Assembly (NCBI RefSeq): GCF_008017455.1
Contig: NZ_VRTY01000042.1
Span: 1-48,176 of the forward strand
DNA: 48,176 nucleotides
From: Pontibacter qinzhouensis
Lineage (GTDB): Bacteria > Bacteroidota > Bacteroidia > Cytophagales > Hymenobacteraceae
Direction: 5' to 3'
Position 1 is the first letter of the stretch. Every line of letters begins with the position of its first letter. Positions 17,590 to 26,520 of the stretch are shown here, piece by piece. The position numbers and the translations under genes are program-made. Under the pieces are notes generated by a model, which saw nothing but the letters and a program-made list of their open reading frames with translations, was not told the DNA's origin and ran no database searches.

Positions 17590-17946
17590 TATACAAAAGT
17601 AACGCTTGAGACACCAGTAACTGTGTAAAGGTCATGTTATGCTTTCTTAAACTTTAGCCAAAGCTTTAACATGGCCCTTACACACATTTCGTAAATCCAG
17701 AGATACAACCCCAGTTGCCAATTAAATTAACCTTAATGCATCATCCAGTATTGTTTATCAGTTCAGGTACAATCATTCAGATTAAAAAGCCACTACAGAG
17801 TTTGTCGGTCCTGTTAGTACAGCTGTTAAGAACCTGACGTACTAATATTTAAGGAGCAGTAGCATCAAGTTTGTAAAACCATCCTGGTTTGGGCAACTCT
17901 GATCAAAGGACTTTACGGCTTCTTGTTTAAGCCTAAAGAAAGGGGG
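17590..17946. other. Non-coding DNA with an imperfect long hairpin
   Basis: Contains a 19-base near-perfect inverted repeat, ctgtgtaaaggtcatgtta (17621-17639) and taacatggcccttacacac (17667-17685), with smaller complementary bases (gctttc, aaagc) within the loop. It lies downstream of the phosphatase gene on the minus strand and may be its transcript end or a small repeat element. Nothing else was recognised. Confidence 0.45.
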
Positions 17947-19596
17947 CTACTCTGTTATTATTTGACTTACACGTCGCTGCGTGCTGATGCTTTCCAATAG
18001 CGGCACCATCGGGGTTCCTGTAGTACCGTTAGGCATGGAGTTTCCTAAGAGCAGCGAAAGCGTCGGGGCTATGTCCGGGATAACTGTTCTTTCATACGTA
18101 ATTCCATTCGGAACCTTCCATCCCAGCCACATCATCGGTATATGTGTATCATAGGAAAAGGGACTTCCGTGCGTGGTGCCTCCGGCCGATGAGTAGTAGT
18201 CACTGATCCACCCAGGCTGCATGACCAGCAGCATGTCTCCGCTCCGCTGGGGGTTATAGCCGTTCCTAACCAGGTCGCAGAGCGAGCTAACCCATCGGCA
18301 CTGCCCTAAGTCGCTTGCCAGCATGATATCATAAACCCCCTGCCGGGCAGACAGACTCTGTTTGCTAAGCAACAGCACCTGCTGCAGGTCTATTTTATGT
18401 TTGCTGATCAGGCTCCAGTCTAAAAATACTTGCTCATTGCTGACATTCCTCACAAGTCCGTCCACTCCTAACCCCTGTTTCAGGGCTCCGTTTAGCACAT
18501 CCTGTATCTTCTTTCCTGAATAATATCCCGTGTTGCTTTTAACATATGCCGGAACATCTGCAGCACCGTGGTCAGCGGTAAGGAAGATAAGCACGTTATC
18601 CATGCCAAACTTCTTGTCCAGGTACTTGAGGAACCGCTGCATCTCTTGGTCCAGGCGCAGATAGGTGTCGTGCACTTCCCTGCTGTGCGGTCCGAACTGG
18701 TGCCCTATGATGTCAGGCGAAGAAAAGCTTAGGGCCAGGATGTCCGTTATACTGTCCTGTCCAAGCTGCTCTCCCTCTATGGCAGCAATGGCGAAGTCTA
18801 CGGTTATGGTGTTGCCAAATGGAGTACTGGATAGGATGCCTAACCCGCTATTCTTGCGGATCTGCGGAAGATCGTAGGGTAAAACAGGTTTGTCCAGCCC
18901 TTTGTAGTTCTTCTCGAAGGCAGCATCATCTGTCTCTGCATAATGCTTCTCACTTAGCAGTAGGTCCCATTTCTGGCTAAGGTATTTCTCTGCGAGGTTA
19001 CGCTCGTTGAATCGCTTTACCCAATCAGGTAACTGCGCCATGTAGTATGAACTGGTTACAAAGCCACCGGAGGTTGCATCCATCCAAAATGCGCCGCTCG
19101 CACGATGGCCGGCAGGCAGTATGGCGCTACGATCTTTGATAGCCACCCCAATGGTTTTTGCCTTCATGGACGTATGAAAGCGCCATTGGTCCAGGATGCT
19201 GGTCGACTGCATCAGCACCGGAGAGCGTCTGGCACTTGGTTTCTCGGTACCTACAGGTTGTACGCTGCTGTCTTCAACGCAATACACGCTTTGGCCTGTT
19301 GTTTTGTCATACCACTCATTGCCTATAATACCATTAACAGCAGGTGTGGTCCCCGTATAAATGGCTGCATGGCCAGGACCTGTAAAGGTAGGCACGTAGT
19401 TGTAATAATGGTTGGCCATCACGTAGCCGTCGATAAGGAAGCGCCTAAAGCCTCCTTCCGAGAGCTGCCCCTGATATTTAGAGAGATAATCATAACGCAT
19501 CTGGTCTACCACGATCCCCACCACCAGCTTTGGCTGGGCCAGGAGGGGCGAGTTCAGCAGAAAGGTGCTGAAACAGAAGAGTAAAAACTTTTTCAT
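17947..19596 (-). CDS. pafA: PafA-type alkaline phosphatase
   Basis: 549 residues with signal peptide (MKKFLLFCFSTFLLNSPLLAQ). The alkaline phosphatase superfamily layout is clear: metal ligand Asp31 (IVVDQMRYDY), nucleophile Thr72 (VPTFTGPGHAAIYTG), Asn93 (IGNEWYD) and the PafA-specific pair Lys154/Arg156 (AIKDRSA). Further metal-ligand motifs are FSSPDIIGHQFGPHS and LTADHGA. PafA enzymes are calcium-independent periplasmic phosphomonoesterases of Bacteroidota that release phosphate from many organophosphates. It is the last gene of the minus-strand phosphorus locus, 60 bases after the NPP gene, with a terminator-like hairpin in between. The assignment is strong on active-site residues. Confidence 0.93.
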   Translation of the reverse strand: MKKFLLFCFSTFLLNSPLLAQPKLVVGIVVDQMRYDYLSKYQGQLSEGGFRRFLIDGYVMANHYYNYVPTFTGPGHAAIYTGTTPAVNGIIGNEWYDKTTGQSVYCVEDSSVQPVGTEKPSARRSPVLMQSTSILDQWRFHTSMKAKTIGVAIKDRSAILPAGHRASGAFWMDATSGGFVTSSYYMAQLPDWVKRFNERNLAEKYLSQKWDLLLSEKHYAETDDAAFEKNYKGLDKPVLPYDLPQIRKNSGLGILSSTPFGNTITVDFAIAAIEGEQLGQDSITDILALSFSSPDIIGHQFGPHSREVHDTYLRLDQEMQRFLKYLDKKFGMDNVLIFLTADHGAADVPAYVKSNTGYYSGKKIQDVLNGALKQGLGVDGLVRNVSNEQVFLDWSLISKHKIDLQQVLLLSKQSLSARQGVYDIMLASDLGQCRWVSSLCDLVRNGYNPQRSGDMLLVMQPGWISDYYSSAGGTTHGSPFSYDTHIPMMWLGWKVPNGITYERTVIPDIAPTLSLLLGNSMPNGTTGTPMVPLLESISTQRRVSQIITE

Positions 19597-19604
19597 TAAG
19601 TTGA

Positions 19605-19634
19605 CATAAAAACCATAGGTTGCTGAACCTATGG
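19605..19634 (-). terminator. Hairpin with T-run between the NPP and PafA genes
   Basis: ccataggtt (19613-19621) and aacctatgg (19626-19634) form a 9-bp stem with a 4-nt loop. On the minus strand it is followed by ttttt atgtc. It would end or attenuate the transcript before pafA, which starts 8 bases further on, so pafA expression may be lower or depend on read-through. Confidence 0.6.
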
Positions 19635-19656
19635 GAATGAAAGCACTACTTGTAAA

Positions 19657-20994
19657 TCAGTTATTCTTATCCTTCTGTGAAACACCCACTGGTGGTTTAA
19701 AGTTGATTCCTAACAGTTCAGCTACAAACGGTGCAATGTCCTCTAAGCCTACGGGTAAGGTTTGTTTAACTTTATTAACACCAGCACCAGAAGCAATAAA
19801 TCCAGTTTGTATTTCAGGGAAATCAGGATAAAACCCATGGGCTCCCCCTTTTCCTTCTTTACGGGCTGGGCCGTCTACATCTCTTTTCAAGGCTACTCCC
19901 TTAACAGCGGCTAAGGCCATAACTGCATCGGGCGCAGCACCAATCCTCTCAAGTTCCTCCTTCTCCACAATCCTAAAAAGCTTTCTTTCTTCCTCCGGTA
20001 AATTGTTAAGCAGGTCCCTTACCTGTTTTAGGGTTTTCTTGTCATTCTTATCTTTTAGGTGCAAGAAAGCAGAACCGGTAGCTGTATGAAACATTGCTTT
20101 CCATTTTACCTCGATGCCTACTTTAGAAATGAGCCCTTGCTGCGCTAACCACACATTCGGAGACAAACTGGTATGGATGTCAACAAAACCATGATCTCCT
20201 ACAATTACAAAAGCGGTGCTGTCCAGGATGCCGGCTTTTTCGACTGCCTCCCGAATGGCACCCACCGCATGGTCAGCATTGGCTACTGCTCTAGGCACAT
20301 TCTTACCCTCACGGCCTTCTGCATGCTGTGCGCCATCTACTCCAACAATGTGAACACTTATAAAGTTTGGCTTATACCTCCTGATAATATAACCTGCCAT
20401 TCTACCAATGTTCTCATCCATACTATAGTACCGCAGGTTTAAATCATTGGCTTCCAAAGCGCCTGTTGCGTTTTGCATGACCTCCTCAAAGAGCCCTTTA
20501 GGAGTAGCGGCTTCACTGATCGGCGCTCTGCGGTCTCCAGGACTTTGCAGCGAAAAGTTCTCAGGCAGGTTGTAATGTATAGGAGCCCCTACAGAAACAG
20601 GCCATGATACGGAAGCTGTCTTCATGCCTGCTTTATTCACTTTATCCCAAAGCGTTTCGGTTTGTATCAGTTTTTCTTCCGTAAACCAATTTCCGGTAGC
20701 TCCTTGAGGCTCGAAAGGAATGTTATAATAAATGCCATGTGCTGCTGGTAGAGCACCCGTAATAATGGTGGTGTGCGAAGGATATGTAACCGTAGGAAAA
20801 ATTCCTCTTACGCCTTCCGAATACACTCCTTCTTCCATCAACTGGTGAAGATTGGGAGCAGGCCAGGATTTATCTAAATAAAAATCCGGTCTTAACCCAT
20901 CTATGCTGATGAGTACCACATACTTTGCCTGTTGCCCTACAGCACTCCCAAAACAAAGTAATGAGGTTAAAAACAATAACAAGGTTCTTTTCAT
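19657..20994 (-). CDS. Ectonucleotide pyrophosphatase/phosphodiesterase (NPP family)
   Basis: 445 residues from the ATG at 20994 (MKRTLLLFLTSLLCFGSAVG), which gives the best signal peptide. An upstream ATG (21012) adds six residues. NPP motifs: Asp32 (LISIDGLRPDF), nucleophile Thr70 in FPTVTYPSHTTIITG, Asn91 (YYNIPFEP), VGVDGAQHAEG and VIVGDHGFVDIH for the two zinc ions. NPPs cleave phosphodiesters such as nucleotides, cyclic nucleotides or glycerophosphodiesters, yielding a phosphomonoester. PafA encoded next could then remove the phosphate. It is exported, within the minus-strand SusCD-phosphatase locus. Confidence 0.92.
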   Translation of the reverse strand: MKRTLLLFLTSLLCFGSAVGQQAKYVVLISIDGLRPDFYLDKSWPAPNLHQLMEEGVYSEGVRGIFPTVTYPSHTTIITGALPAAHGIYYNIPFEPQGATGNWFTEEKLIQTETLWDKVNKAGMKTASVSWPVSVGAPIHYNLPENFSLQSPGDRRAPISEAATPKGLFEEVMQNATGALEANDLNLRYYSMDENIGRMAGYIIRRYKPNFISVHIVGVDGAQHAEGREGKNVPRAVANADHAVGAIREAVEKAGILDSTAFVIVGDHGFVDIHTSLSPNVWLAQQGLISKVGIEVKWKAMFHTATGSAFLHLKDKNDKKTLKQVRDLLNNLPEEERKLFRIVEKEELERIGAAPDAVMALAAVKGVALKRDVDGPARKEGKGGAHGFYPDFPEIQTGFIASGAGVNKVKQTLPVGLEDIAPFVAELLGINFKPPVGVSQKDKNN

Positions 20995-21036
20995 CTTTAT
21001 GATTGAATGCAAATGATATAATTTGAAATGCCAACC

Positions 21037-21738
21037 TTATTCAGGTAGTGTGCTCAGTTCCCACTTTATGTTCTCGCGGGCAGAGCTTTCATAGAGCTTG
21101 TAGAAAACGTCTGTTTTGAAGATTCGGTCCATTCCTAAAAAATAGTTTAAGACCCTTTTCCGCCCTGCATCAAACTGAGGTGAACTGGCATACTCCAGCC
21201 TCACGTTTTGCACATACTTTTTGTAAATGTCTCTCTCCAGACCAAGAATAGACATGTCAGCGTCATTAAATAAATTAGTGTCCTGATCATTGCTTAACGC
21301 GTGCGACTTGGTCGCTAAAATCAGTTCCTGGCATTTTGCTATCTTATCTTCCGGGTAGTTGACTTGTCTTAAGTGCTCCACAGCAAGTTCAGCGCTTCTT
21401 TCTTCATTCCTGTGATCAGGAGAGCCATAAATCACGTCGTGATAAACCATAGCCAGTACAAGTGTCTCCCAATCCGTTATCTGGTCTTTGCATTTCAGCA
21501 ACTGGGAATAAAAATTATCGAGGTGCTCCAGGTTATGGTAGTGCCTTTCTTTGCCGGTATAGTTTGCCTCCACCTCCTGCCATAGGCTTTTAGCGATCTT
21601 ATCGCTTTTGCTATACTTTTTTATGATAGCTTTAAATGCAGTCCTTACCTCATTCTTAGGTGCGGCAGCCGTAGCTACTTGGTGCAGCAGGCACAGTAGC
21701 ATAGTAAGAGTAAGTACATATTTTATTTGTGGTTTCAT
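21037..21738 (-). CDS. Exported HD-domain protein (predicted metal-dependent phosphohydrolase)
   Basis: 233 residues. After a signal peptide (about 1-25, ending VATAAA) comes a small HD-superfamily domain of the COG4339 type: RHYHNLEHL (His66, His68, His72), the HD pair His100-Asp101 (MVYHDVIYG), ATKSHAL and FNDADMSILG. These residues bind two metals in HD phosphohydrolases. Known members of this subfamily are cytoplasmic as far as I recall, so the signal peptide is unusual. Its place between SusCD and two phosphatases suggests it acts on a phosphorylated substrate in the periplasm (inference). The substrate is unknown. Confidence 0.85.
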   Translation of the reverse strand: MKPQIKYVLTLTMLLCLLHQVATAAAPKNEVRTAFKAIIKKYSKSDKIAKSLWQEVEANYTGKERHYHNLEHLDNFYSQLLKCKDQITDWETLVLAMVYHDVIYGSPDHRNEERSAELAVEHLRQVNYPEDKIAKCQELILATKSHALSNDQDTNLFNDADMSILGLERDIYKKYVQNVRLEYASSPQFDAGRKRVLNYFLGMDRIFKTDVFYKLYESSARENIKWELSTLPE

Positions 21739-22103
21739 GTAACCTATGTTAAAATGTAAACAAGTGTTGCTTAAAGAATTGTTTGTCGGGTTCTGGGCAA
21801 TTATTTAAATGGATTGGGCCCTCCAGAGCTTTCCGCTACTGTTGCTGCCGTTCTTCAACATCCGACAGTTTATACTTTATGCAGCACCAAGTACTTGCAA
21901 GTAAGTTTTGTCGGGAGCAACAGCTGGAGCAGTATCACTAGAAGGCTTTTTTATTAGAATAATTGCTTCTAGATACAACAAGCATTATTTGCATGTACTT
22001 CGTGCTCGTCCAACTTTAATTTAAGAAGTCAACTGTTTGCAAAACTCTCCCCATGAGGCGAGAGTTTTGCAAACAGTTATTTTGGTAAAGTACCAGGGTG
22101 ACA
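21739..22103. other. Spacer between the SusD and HD-protein genes
   Basis: 365 bases holding the strong hairpin at 22031-22078 and the possible start region of the HD-NPP-pafA transcript. Near the HD gene the minus strand reads tttacattttaacatagg, which has TTAACA-like units, but at 8-bp rather than 11-bp spacing, so I do not call a second Pho box. Confidence 0.45.
22031..22078 (-). terminator. Perfect 19-bp hairpin after susD
   Basis: aactgtttgcaaaactctc (22031-22049) pairs perfectly with 22060-22078 across a 10-nt loop. It begins 25 bases past the susD stop. The minus strand after it is not T-rich, so it may stabilise the 3' end of the susCD mRNA or act as a partial terminator that makes susCD more abundant than the downstream enzyme genes. 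Confidence 0.6.
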
Positions 22104-23534
22104 TTACTTAAGCAGCGGGAGAACCCTGTCTGCCGTTTTGTTCTGCACAAGCACCTTGTTCATATCCACCTCCATTGTTACCAAACCAGTTGCTTTATCA
22201 TATGTAAAATCGTCCATGCCCAATTGGCCCGGTATATAAGAAGGAATAATAGCCTGCGTGTGCTCCGCATTTACATTTTTGTTGTTCTGCTGCTCCACCT
22301 GCGATACCGGGAAGCGCATACCAAGGTCAGTCATTCTTCTTCCTTCAGACATAAAGATTTCCTGGCGCATTAAACATAGCAAATACAACACCTGGTCAGA
22401 GGTAGTGGCGCCATCTATGTCGGCTTCGGTCACGGAGGATCCTGAAACGGTATAGACTGTTATGTTTCCGGCTTGCCTGTCCAGGACAAACCCGCTTCTG
22501 GCTGGGCTTGCCTTATCAAATTTCACCTCTACGGTCGCTAAAAGCGGATAGTCACTTCTGTTTCCTTTCCGTTGCGCCAATTTTGCATCTATAGAGGCAA
22601 CAGGCCTGCGCTTCACCACTTCTAGCAGGCTCTTCAAGACTGTTTTAGCTTCATCAACATTATTGTTTCCTAGTGCTGCTTCTGCCAGGATCAGAAAAGC
22701 CTCCTCCCCTTTTAAAATGGCTATCGGCTTCTGATCTGTGCTGGCATTGCCTACATGATAGTACTTGGGATCCAGAAAGTCCAGCCTTGGCAGTGGAGCA
22801 TAGGTATTGGTGGAACTGCTGAAAGTATAGGTTTGCATCGTGTTAGACACACCGTTTACCCCGTCGAATGCAACCTGTAGCAGCAGCATAGGGTTATTCT
22901 TTACTACGTTATCGGCATAAGCAACAGCATTTTGCTTATCTCCCAGGTTATAATAGGCTCTTGCCAACGCCAGGGCATATTGCTGCTTCTTAACAGGATC
23001 ATTTTGTAAGGCATCCGCTGCCTTAATGTATTCGATCGCTTTCTGTAAACGTTCTGCGGCACTTGCCACGGGCCCACCAGCTGTAAGTGGCAGGTTCTCG
23101 TATAGCTCTGCCCCTATCAGATAAGCGTACCCGCCTATAAAGTGCATGTCCGCTTTGATGTTGTCTGTCGTTTCGCGGCTGGCAGGCGCCACATTGTGCA
23201 GGCCGTAATCTGCCATCTGGCTTAGGCGGGCAATAGACCTTTGCATGTTATCCACATCAAGGTCTGAATAAAGAATGTTGGGAATATCAAATACCTTGTT
23301 AGAAAGGGAGCTGTTGTTATAATAGTTATCGGATGCTATCTCCGTAAAATGAACCGTATTGTTCAGCGTTACTGCCAGTTGCCGGTTCATGCCGTTCAGC
23401 CAGATGGCTTCCGACTGAGGTGTCCCCAGAAAAGATTCGTCGGTAACATTGGGGTTCTGCACCTCTACCAGGGAGCAACCAGATAAGCCCGTTAAGATAG
23501 CTGCATAAAGCAGTTGTTTTATATAAGTATGCAT
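22104..23534 (-). CDS. SusD/RagB-family outer-membrane lipoprotein
   Basis: 476 residues with a lipoprotein signal (MHTYIKQLLYAAILTGLSGC, lipobox Cys20) and the SusD N-terminal pattern VEVQNPNVTDESFLGTPQ. Tetratricopeptide-like helical pairs follow (IEYIKAADALQNDP, YALALARAYYNLGDKQNAVAYAD), and the C-terminal part includes MRQEIFMSEGRRMTDLGMRFP, a typical SusD/RagB segment. SusD proteins form the lid over the SusC channel and capture the nutrient. It begins 19 bases after the susC stop. Its genomic partners suggest an organophosphate or nucleotide ligand rather than a glycan (inference). Confidence 0.93.
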   Translation of the reverse strand: MHTYIKQLLYAAILTGLSGCSLVEVQNPNVTDESFLGTPQSEAIWLNGMNRQLAVTLNNTVHFTEIASDNYYNNSSLSNKVFDIPNILYSDLDVDNMQRSIARLSQMADYGLHNVAPASRETTDNIKADMHFIGGYAYLIGAELYENLPLTAGGPVASAAERLQKAIEYIKAADALQNDPVKKQQYALALARAYYNLGDKQNAVAYADNVVKNNPMLLLQVAFDGVNGVSNTMQTYTFSSSTNTYAPLPRLDFLDPKYYHVGNASTDQKPIAILKGEEAFLILAEAALGNNNVDEAKTVLKSLLEVVKRRPVASIDAKLAQRKGNRSDYPLLATVEVKFDKASPARSGFVLDRQAGNITVYTVSGSSVTEADIDGATTSDQVLYLLCLMRQEIFMSEGRRMTDLGMRFPVSQVEQQNNKNVNAEHTQAIIPSYIPGQLGMDDFTYDKATGLVTMEVDMNKVLVQNKTADRVLPLLK

Positions 23535-23552
23535 GATAATGTCTTTCGCGTA

Positions 23553-26447
23553 TTAGAAATTGATTTTAACAGATCCTATAAACTGACGTGGCGCTGAGTA
23601 GGCGGCGTAGTTTAGGCCACCTGTTGTGGCAGAACCCTGGCCCTGGGCGCCGCCAGGCATTACGGCCTCAGGATCGGAGGCTGAAGCGGTAAAGTTGAGC
23701 GGGTTAACTGCCGTGAATCCGATGCTCAGGTTTTTCAGCACGTTGCCGAGAAACCGCTTGTCAACTGCGTAAACAAGCCCTACTGTCCTTACTTTTAGGA
23801 AATCGCTTTTCTCCACAAAAAGCTGCGAGTAGTTCAGCCAGTTTGCTGTGCCGTTTATAGCAATCTCCTCTGCCGGCACACCTTCCGTAGAAGCCCCGTA
23901 GTTAATTCTGAACTGCTTGTCCCAGTTAGACAGATATCCTCCAGCCTGATAGTCGGCATTGGCGAAGAAAGAAAGGTTTTTATAAGCAACGTTTAAGCCG
24001 GCGCTTCCGGTAAGTTCAGGAAGAGTGGAGCCCAGGAAAGACTGCGGAGTAGTACTCACTAGCGTTCCTTCGGGTCCGAAAGTACCGTAGTTGCCACTTA
24101 TATACCCCACCGGGTATCCTTCCTTCACCACAATCTGGATAGTCCGGGAGCTCATACCGCTCAGGTTAAATGAAGGGGCACCTCCAGTGCTAACCACCAG
24201 GTTATCGATGGTATTGGCAGAGGCCCTTAGCCGCACGTCCCAGTCTTTTCTTTCCAGTAAGGCTACTGTCGTAGAGAATTCCCATCCTTTGTTAGATATA
24301 ACGCCTATGTTGCGCAACACATTTGGCTCGCCTGAAGATGCGGCCGGAGGAACTACGAACAAGGCATCTTCCGTCCTGTTGTTAAAGTAGTTCACTGTCA
24401 GCGACACCTTGTTGTTCAGTAAGCCCAGGTCCACTCCTGCTTCCCTTGAGTGGGTTTTTTCAGGCCGAAGGTCAGGATTGCCAGGCTGGCCGAAAGTGGC
24501 AGCCTGCCCGCCCAGAAAGCCGTCAAAGGCAATGGTGCGCTCATTGGCAAACGGAGTAGGGAAATTACCTGCTACACCGTAGTTGGCTCTTATCTTTATA
24601 GTGTTGATGAATTTAGGGTTCCAATCTGCAAAGAACGGCTCTGAGGTTAGAATATAAGAGAAGCCAACTTTTGGATAATACTGCACCCCGATAGAACTTC
24701 CGAAAGCAGAGTTTCCATCTCCCCTTATGCCCATGTCCAGGAAGTATCTGTTCTTAAAGCCGATGTTCTCTTGCAGAAATAGACCATAATTGGCTACCTC
24801 GGCATAAAACTCAGAACTGGTCCGGGTAGCAGCCTGGCTCACTGTTAAAGCTCCGTCACGAATGTCCTGGCCGATATAGGCGATCTGCCTGTCTTCGGTT
24901 CTGAAAAGCTGCCCGCCGAGAGTGGTTAGGAAAGAGAAATCGTTGATACGGTAATCATACTGGCCTGTAAGATCCAGTGTCAGACCCAGATAGTTTCTGT
25001 CGTAGTTGGAAAGTGACCCAACATTGTTGGACCGGATATGCCGGTTAAAAGCCATAGAAACAACCGACTGCTCTCTTTGCTGGCGAGAATCGATGCCGAA
25101 GGCGCCCTTAATCAGCAGCTCTTTGAGTGGCTGGAATTTCAAGGATTGCGAGGTGGTGAACCGGTTAACCTTCGAGGTGTTATTCTGGAGCACTTCTGCA
25201 GAGTCAACAAAAGACTTTACTCTGGCAAACTCTGCCTCGCTTAGCTCATCCAGAACAGGGTTAAAACCGGGGCCAATAATTTTGGAGGCGCCGTCTTCGG
25301 CAAACCAAAGGCCGGAATAACCGCCGGAGTTACCATTTCTGCCCCGCCTTAAACCCTGGTTATTGTAAGAGAAGCTGCTCTCGTAGGTCAGGTCGCTCAG
25401 CACCTTCGCCGAAAAACCTACCCGGAAGTCAATCTTCTCCAACTGGTTCTGGTTATGGATGAGCACGCCGGTGGACTTATTGTAAGAAGCGCCCATGCTA
25501 TAGCCAAAGTCGCTGTTTCCGCCGTCCATTCCAACACTATACCTGTTGTAAAATCCGTCCTGAAATAACAGGTCTTTCGTTCTGTCGAAGTAGAGGTACT
25601 CATTTGTAGCATACTCTCTGCCTACATCCGCACTTGCATTAAACGAGGCCTTTCCGGAGCCATTTTTCTTTGTAAAGATTTGCAACACACCGTTTGCCGC
25701 ATCCGAACCATATAAAGTAGTAGCAGCGCCACCATTGATGAACTCAATTCTTTCTATGTTTTCAACAGGGATATCGGCAAGAGCGCTGGTGGCTGCTCCC
25801 TGCGAAATTCCTCCCGAAAGGCTCATTCCTATAGTGGGGGCAGTATTCAGATTATCCATCCGTACGCCATCAACATAGATGATAGGAGTAGAATTAGCAA
25901 AGGCAGAGTTAAGCCCCCGGCTTTGAATGATAGTGGTGGAACCAGCCTGCCCACCCGATAACTTGATCTGAGCGTTAGGAATCTGCGACTGTAAAAGCTG
26001 ATCGATTCTGTTAACAGGCAGGTGTTTTATCTGCTCTGCTGAAATGGTGGTAACATTTGTCGACAACCTTCTTTTGCTCACATTTAGCCCTTGCCCTGTT
26101 ACTACCACCTCATCCAGCTTTACCATGTCTTCCTGCATCTCAATGATGAGTAGTGCAGTTCTGTCTGCGCTGTTCAGCACTTTACTTACAGGCATATATC
26201 CGACAGCAGTGAAAACAAGCGTAACTCCATTGTTTTGTGTTACCGGAGCAAGTGTCAGTAAGAAATTGCCATTTACATCGGTAGAGGTGCCGTTTTGGGT
26301 ACCGGCAATCTGAATGCTTACACCAGGAATGGTGTTTTTACTTTTTGCATCCTTTACAACTCCATGCACCTTTTCCTGCGCAAATAAGGGATGGGTATTC
26401 ACGATCCATAAGAGAATCGCCAATAAGGAGACTTTGTACAGCTTCAC
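23553..26447 (-). CDS. SusC/RagA-family TonB-dependent receptor
   Basis: 964 residues from the GTG at 26447 (VKLYKVSLLAILLWIVNTHP). A GTG at 26480 is ruled out because it would lie inside the promoter -7 box. Order: signal peptide, carboxypeptidase-like beta-sandwich (VHGVVKDAKSKNTIPGVSIQ), TonB-box region (VVVTGQGLNVSKRRL), plug (LLQSQIPNAQIKLSGGQAGS; VDGVRMDNLN; DAANGVLQIFTKK) and a 22-strand barrel ending FIGSVKINF with the terminal Phe. It imports a ligand captured by the SusD protein encoded 19 bases downstream. The upstream Pho-box-like repeat suggests induction under phosphate starvation. Confidence 0.94.
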   Translation of the reverse strand: MKLYKVSLLAILLWIVNTHPLFAQEKVHGVVKDAKSKNTIPGVSIQIAGTQNGTSTDVNGNFLLTLAPVTQNNGVTLVFTAVGYMPVSKVLNSADRTALLIIEMQEDMVKLDEVVVTGQGLNVSKRRLSTNVTTISAEQIKHLPVNRIDQLLQSQIPNAQIKLSGGQAGSTTIIQSRGLNSAFANSTPIIYVDGVRMDNLNTAPTIGMSLSGGISQGAATSALADIPVENIERIEFINGGAATTLYGSDAANGVLQIFTKKNGSGKASFNASADVGREYATNEYLYFDRTKDLLFQDGFYNRYSVGMDGGNSDFGYSMGASYNKSTGVLIHNQNQLEKIDFRVGFSAKVLSDLTYESSFSYNNQGLRRGRNGNSGGYSGLWFAEDGASKIIGPGFNPVLDELSEAEFARVKSFVDSAEVLQNNTSKVNRFTTSQSLKFQPLKELLIKGAFGIDSRQQREQSVVSMAFNRHIRSNNVGSLSNYDRNYLGLTLDLTGQYDYRINDFSFLTTLGGQLFRTEDRQIAYIGQDIRDGALTVSQAATRTSSEFYAEVANYGLFLQENIGFKNRYFLDMGIRGDGNSAFGSSIGVQYYPKVGFSYILTSEPFFADWNPKFINTIKIRANYGVAGNFPTPFANERTIAFDGFLGGQAATFGQPGNPDLRPEKTHSREAGVDLGLLNNKVSLTVNYFNNRTEDALFVVPPAASSGEPNVLRNIGVISNKGWEFSTTVALLERKDWDVRLRASANTIDNLVVSTGGAPSFNLSGMSSRTIQIVVKEGYPVGYISGNYGTFGPEGTLVSTTPQSFLGSTLPELTGSAGLNVAYKNLSFFANADYQAGGYLSNWDKQFRINYGASTEGVPAEEIAINGTANWLNYSQLFVEKSDFLKVRTVGLVYAVDKRFLGNVLKNLSIGFTAVNPLNFTASASDPEAVMPGGAQGQGSATTGGLNYAAYSAPRQFIGSVKINF

Positions 26448-26479
26448 AATAGGATAGTTTATAGGTTTTGAATACAGCA

Positions 26480-26487
26480 CAAATCTA
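26480..26487 (-). promoter_or_regulatory. Bacteroidota -7 promoter box (TAGATTTG) of susC
   Basis: On the minus strand this reads TAGATTTG, matching the Bacteroidota -7 consensus TAnnTTTG exactly. The susC GTG at 26447 lies 33 bases downstream, leaving a short leader. No good TTTG is found at the -33 position, as expected of an activator-dependent promoter. Confidence 0.65.
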
Positions 26488-26520
26488 AGCCTACGCTATT
26501 ATCTTAAAATAACCACGTGA

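Noticed and set aside
21750..21775. Second Pho box before the HD-protein gene
   Set aside because: The minus strand has TTTACA and TTAACA-like units, but they are 8 bp apart, not 11, so the geometry does not fit.
26480..26482. Upstream GTG as the susC start
   Set aside because: It lies within the -7 promoter box TAGATTTG and would put unsuitable residues before the signal peptide. The GTG at 26447 fits better.
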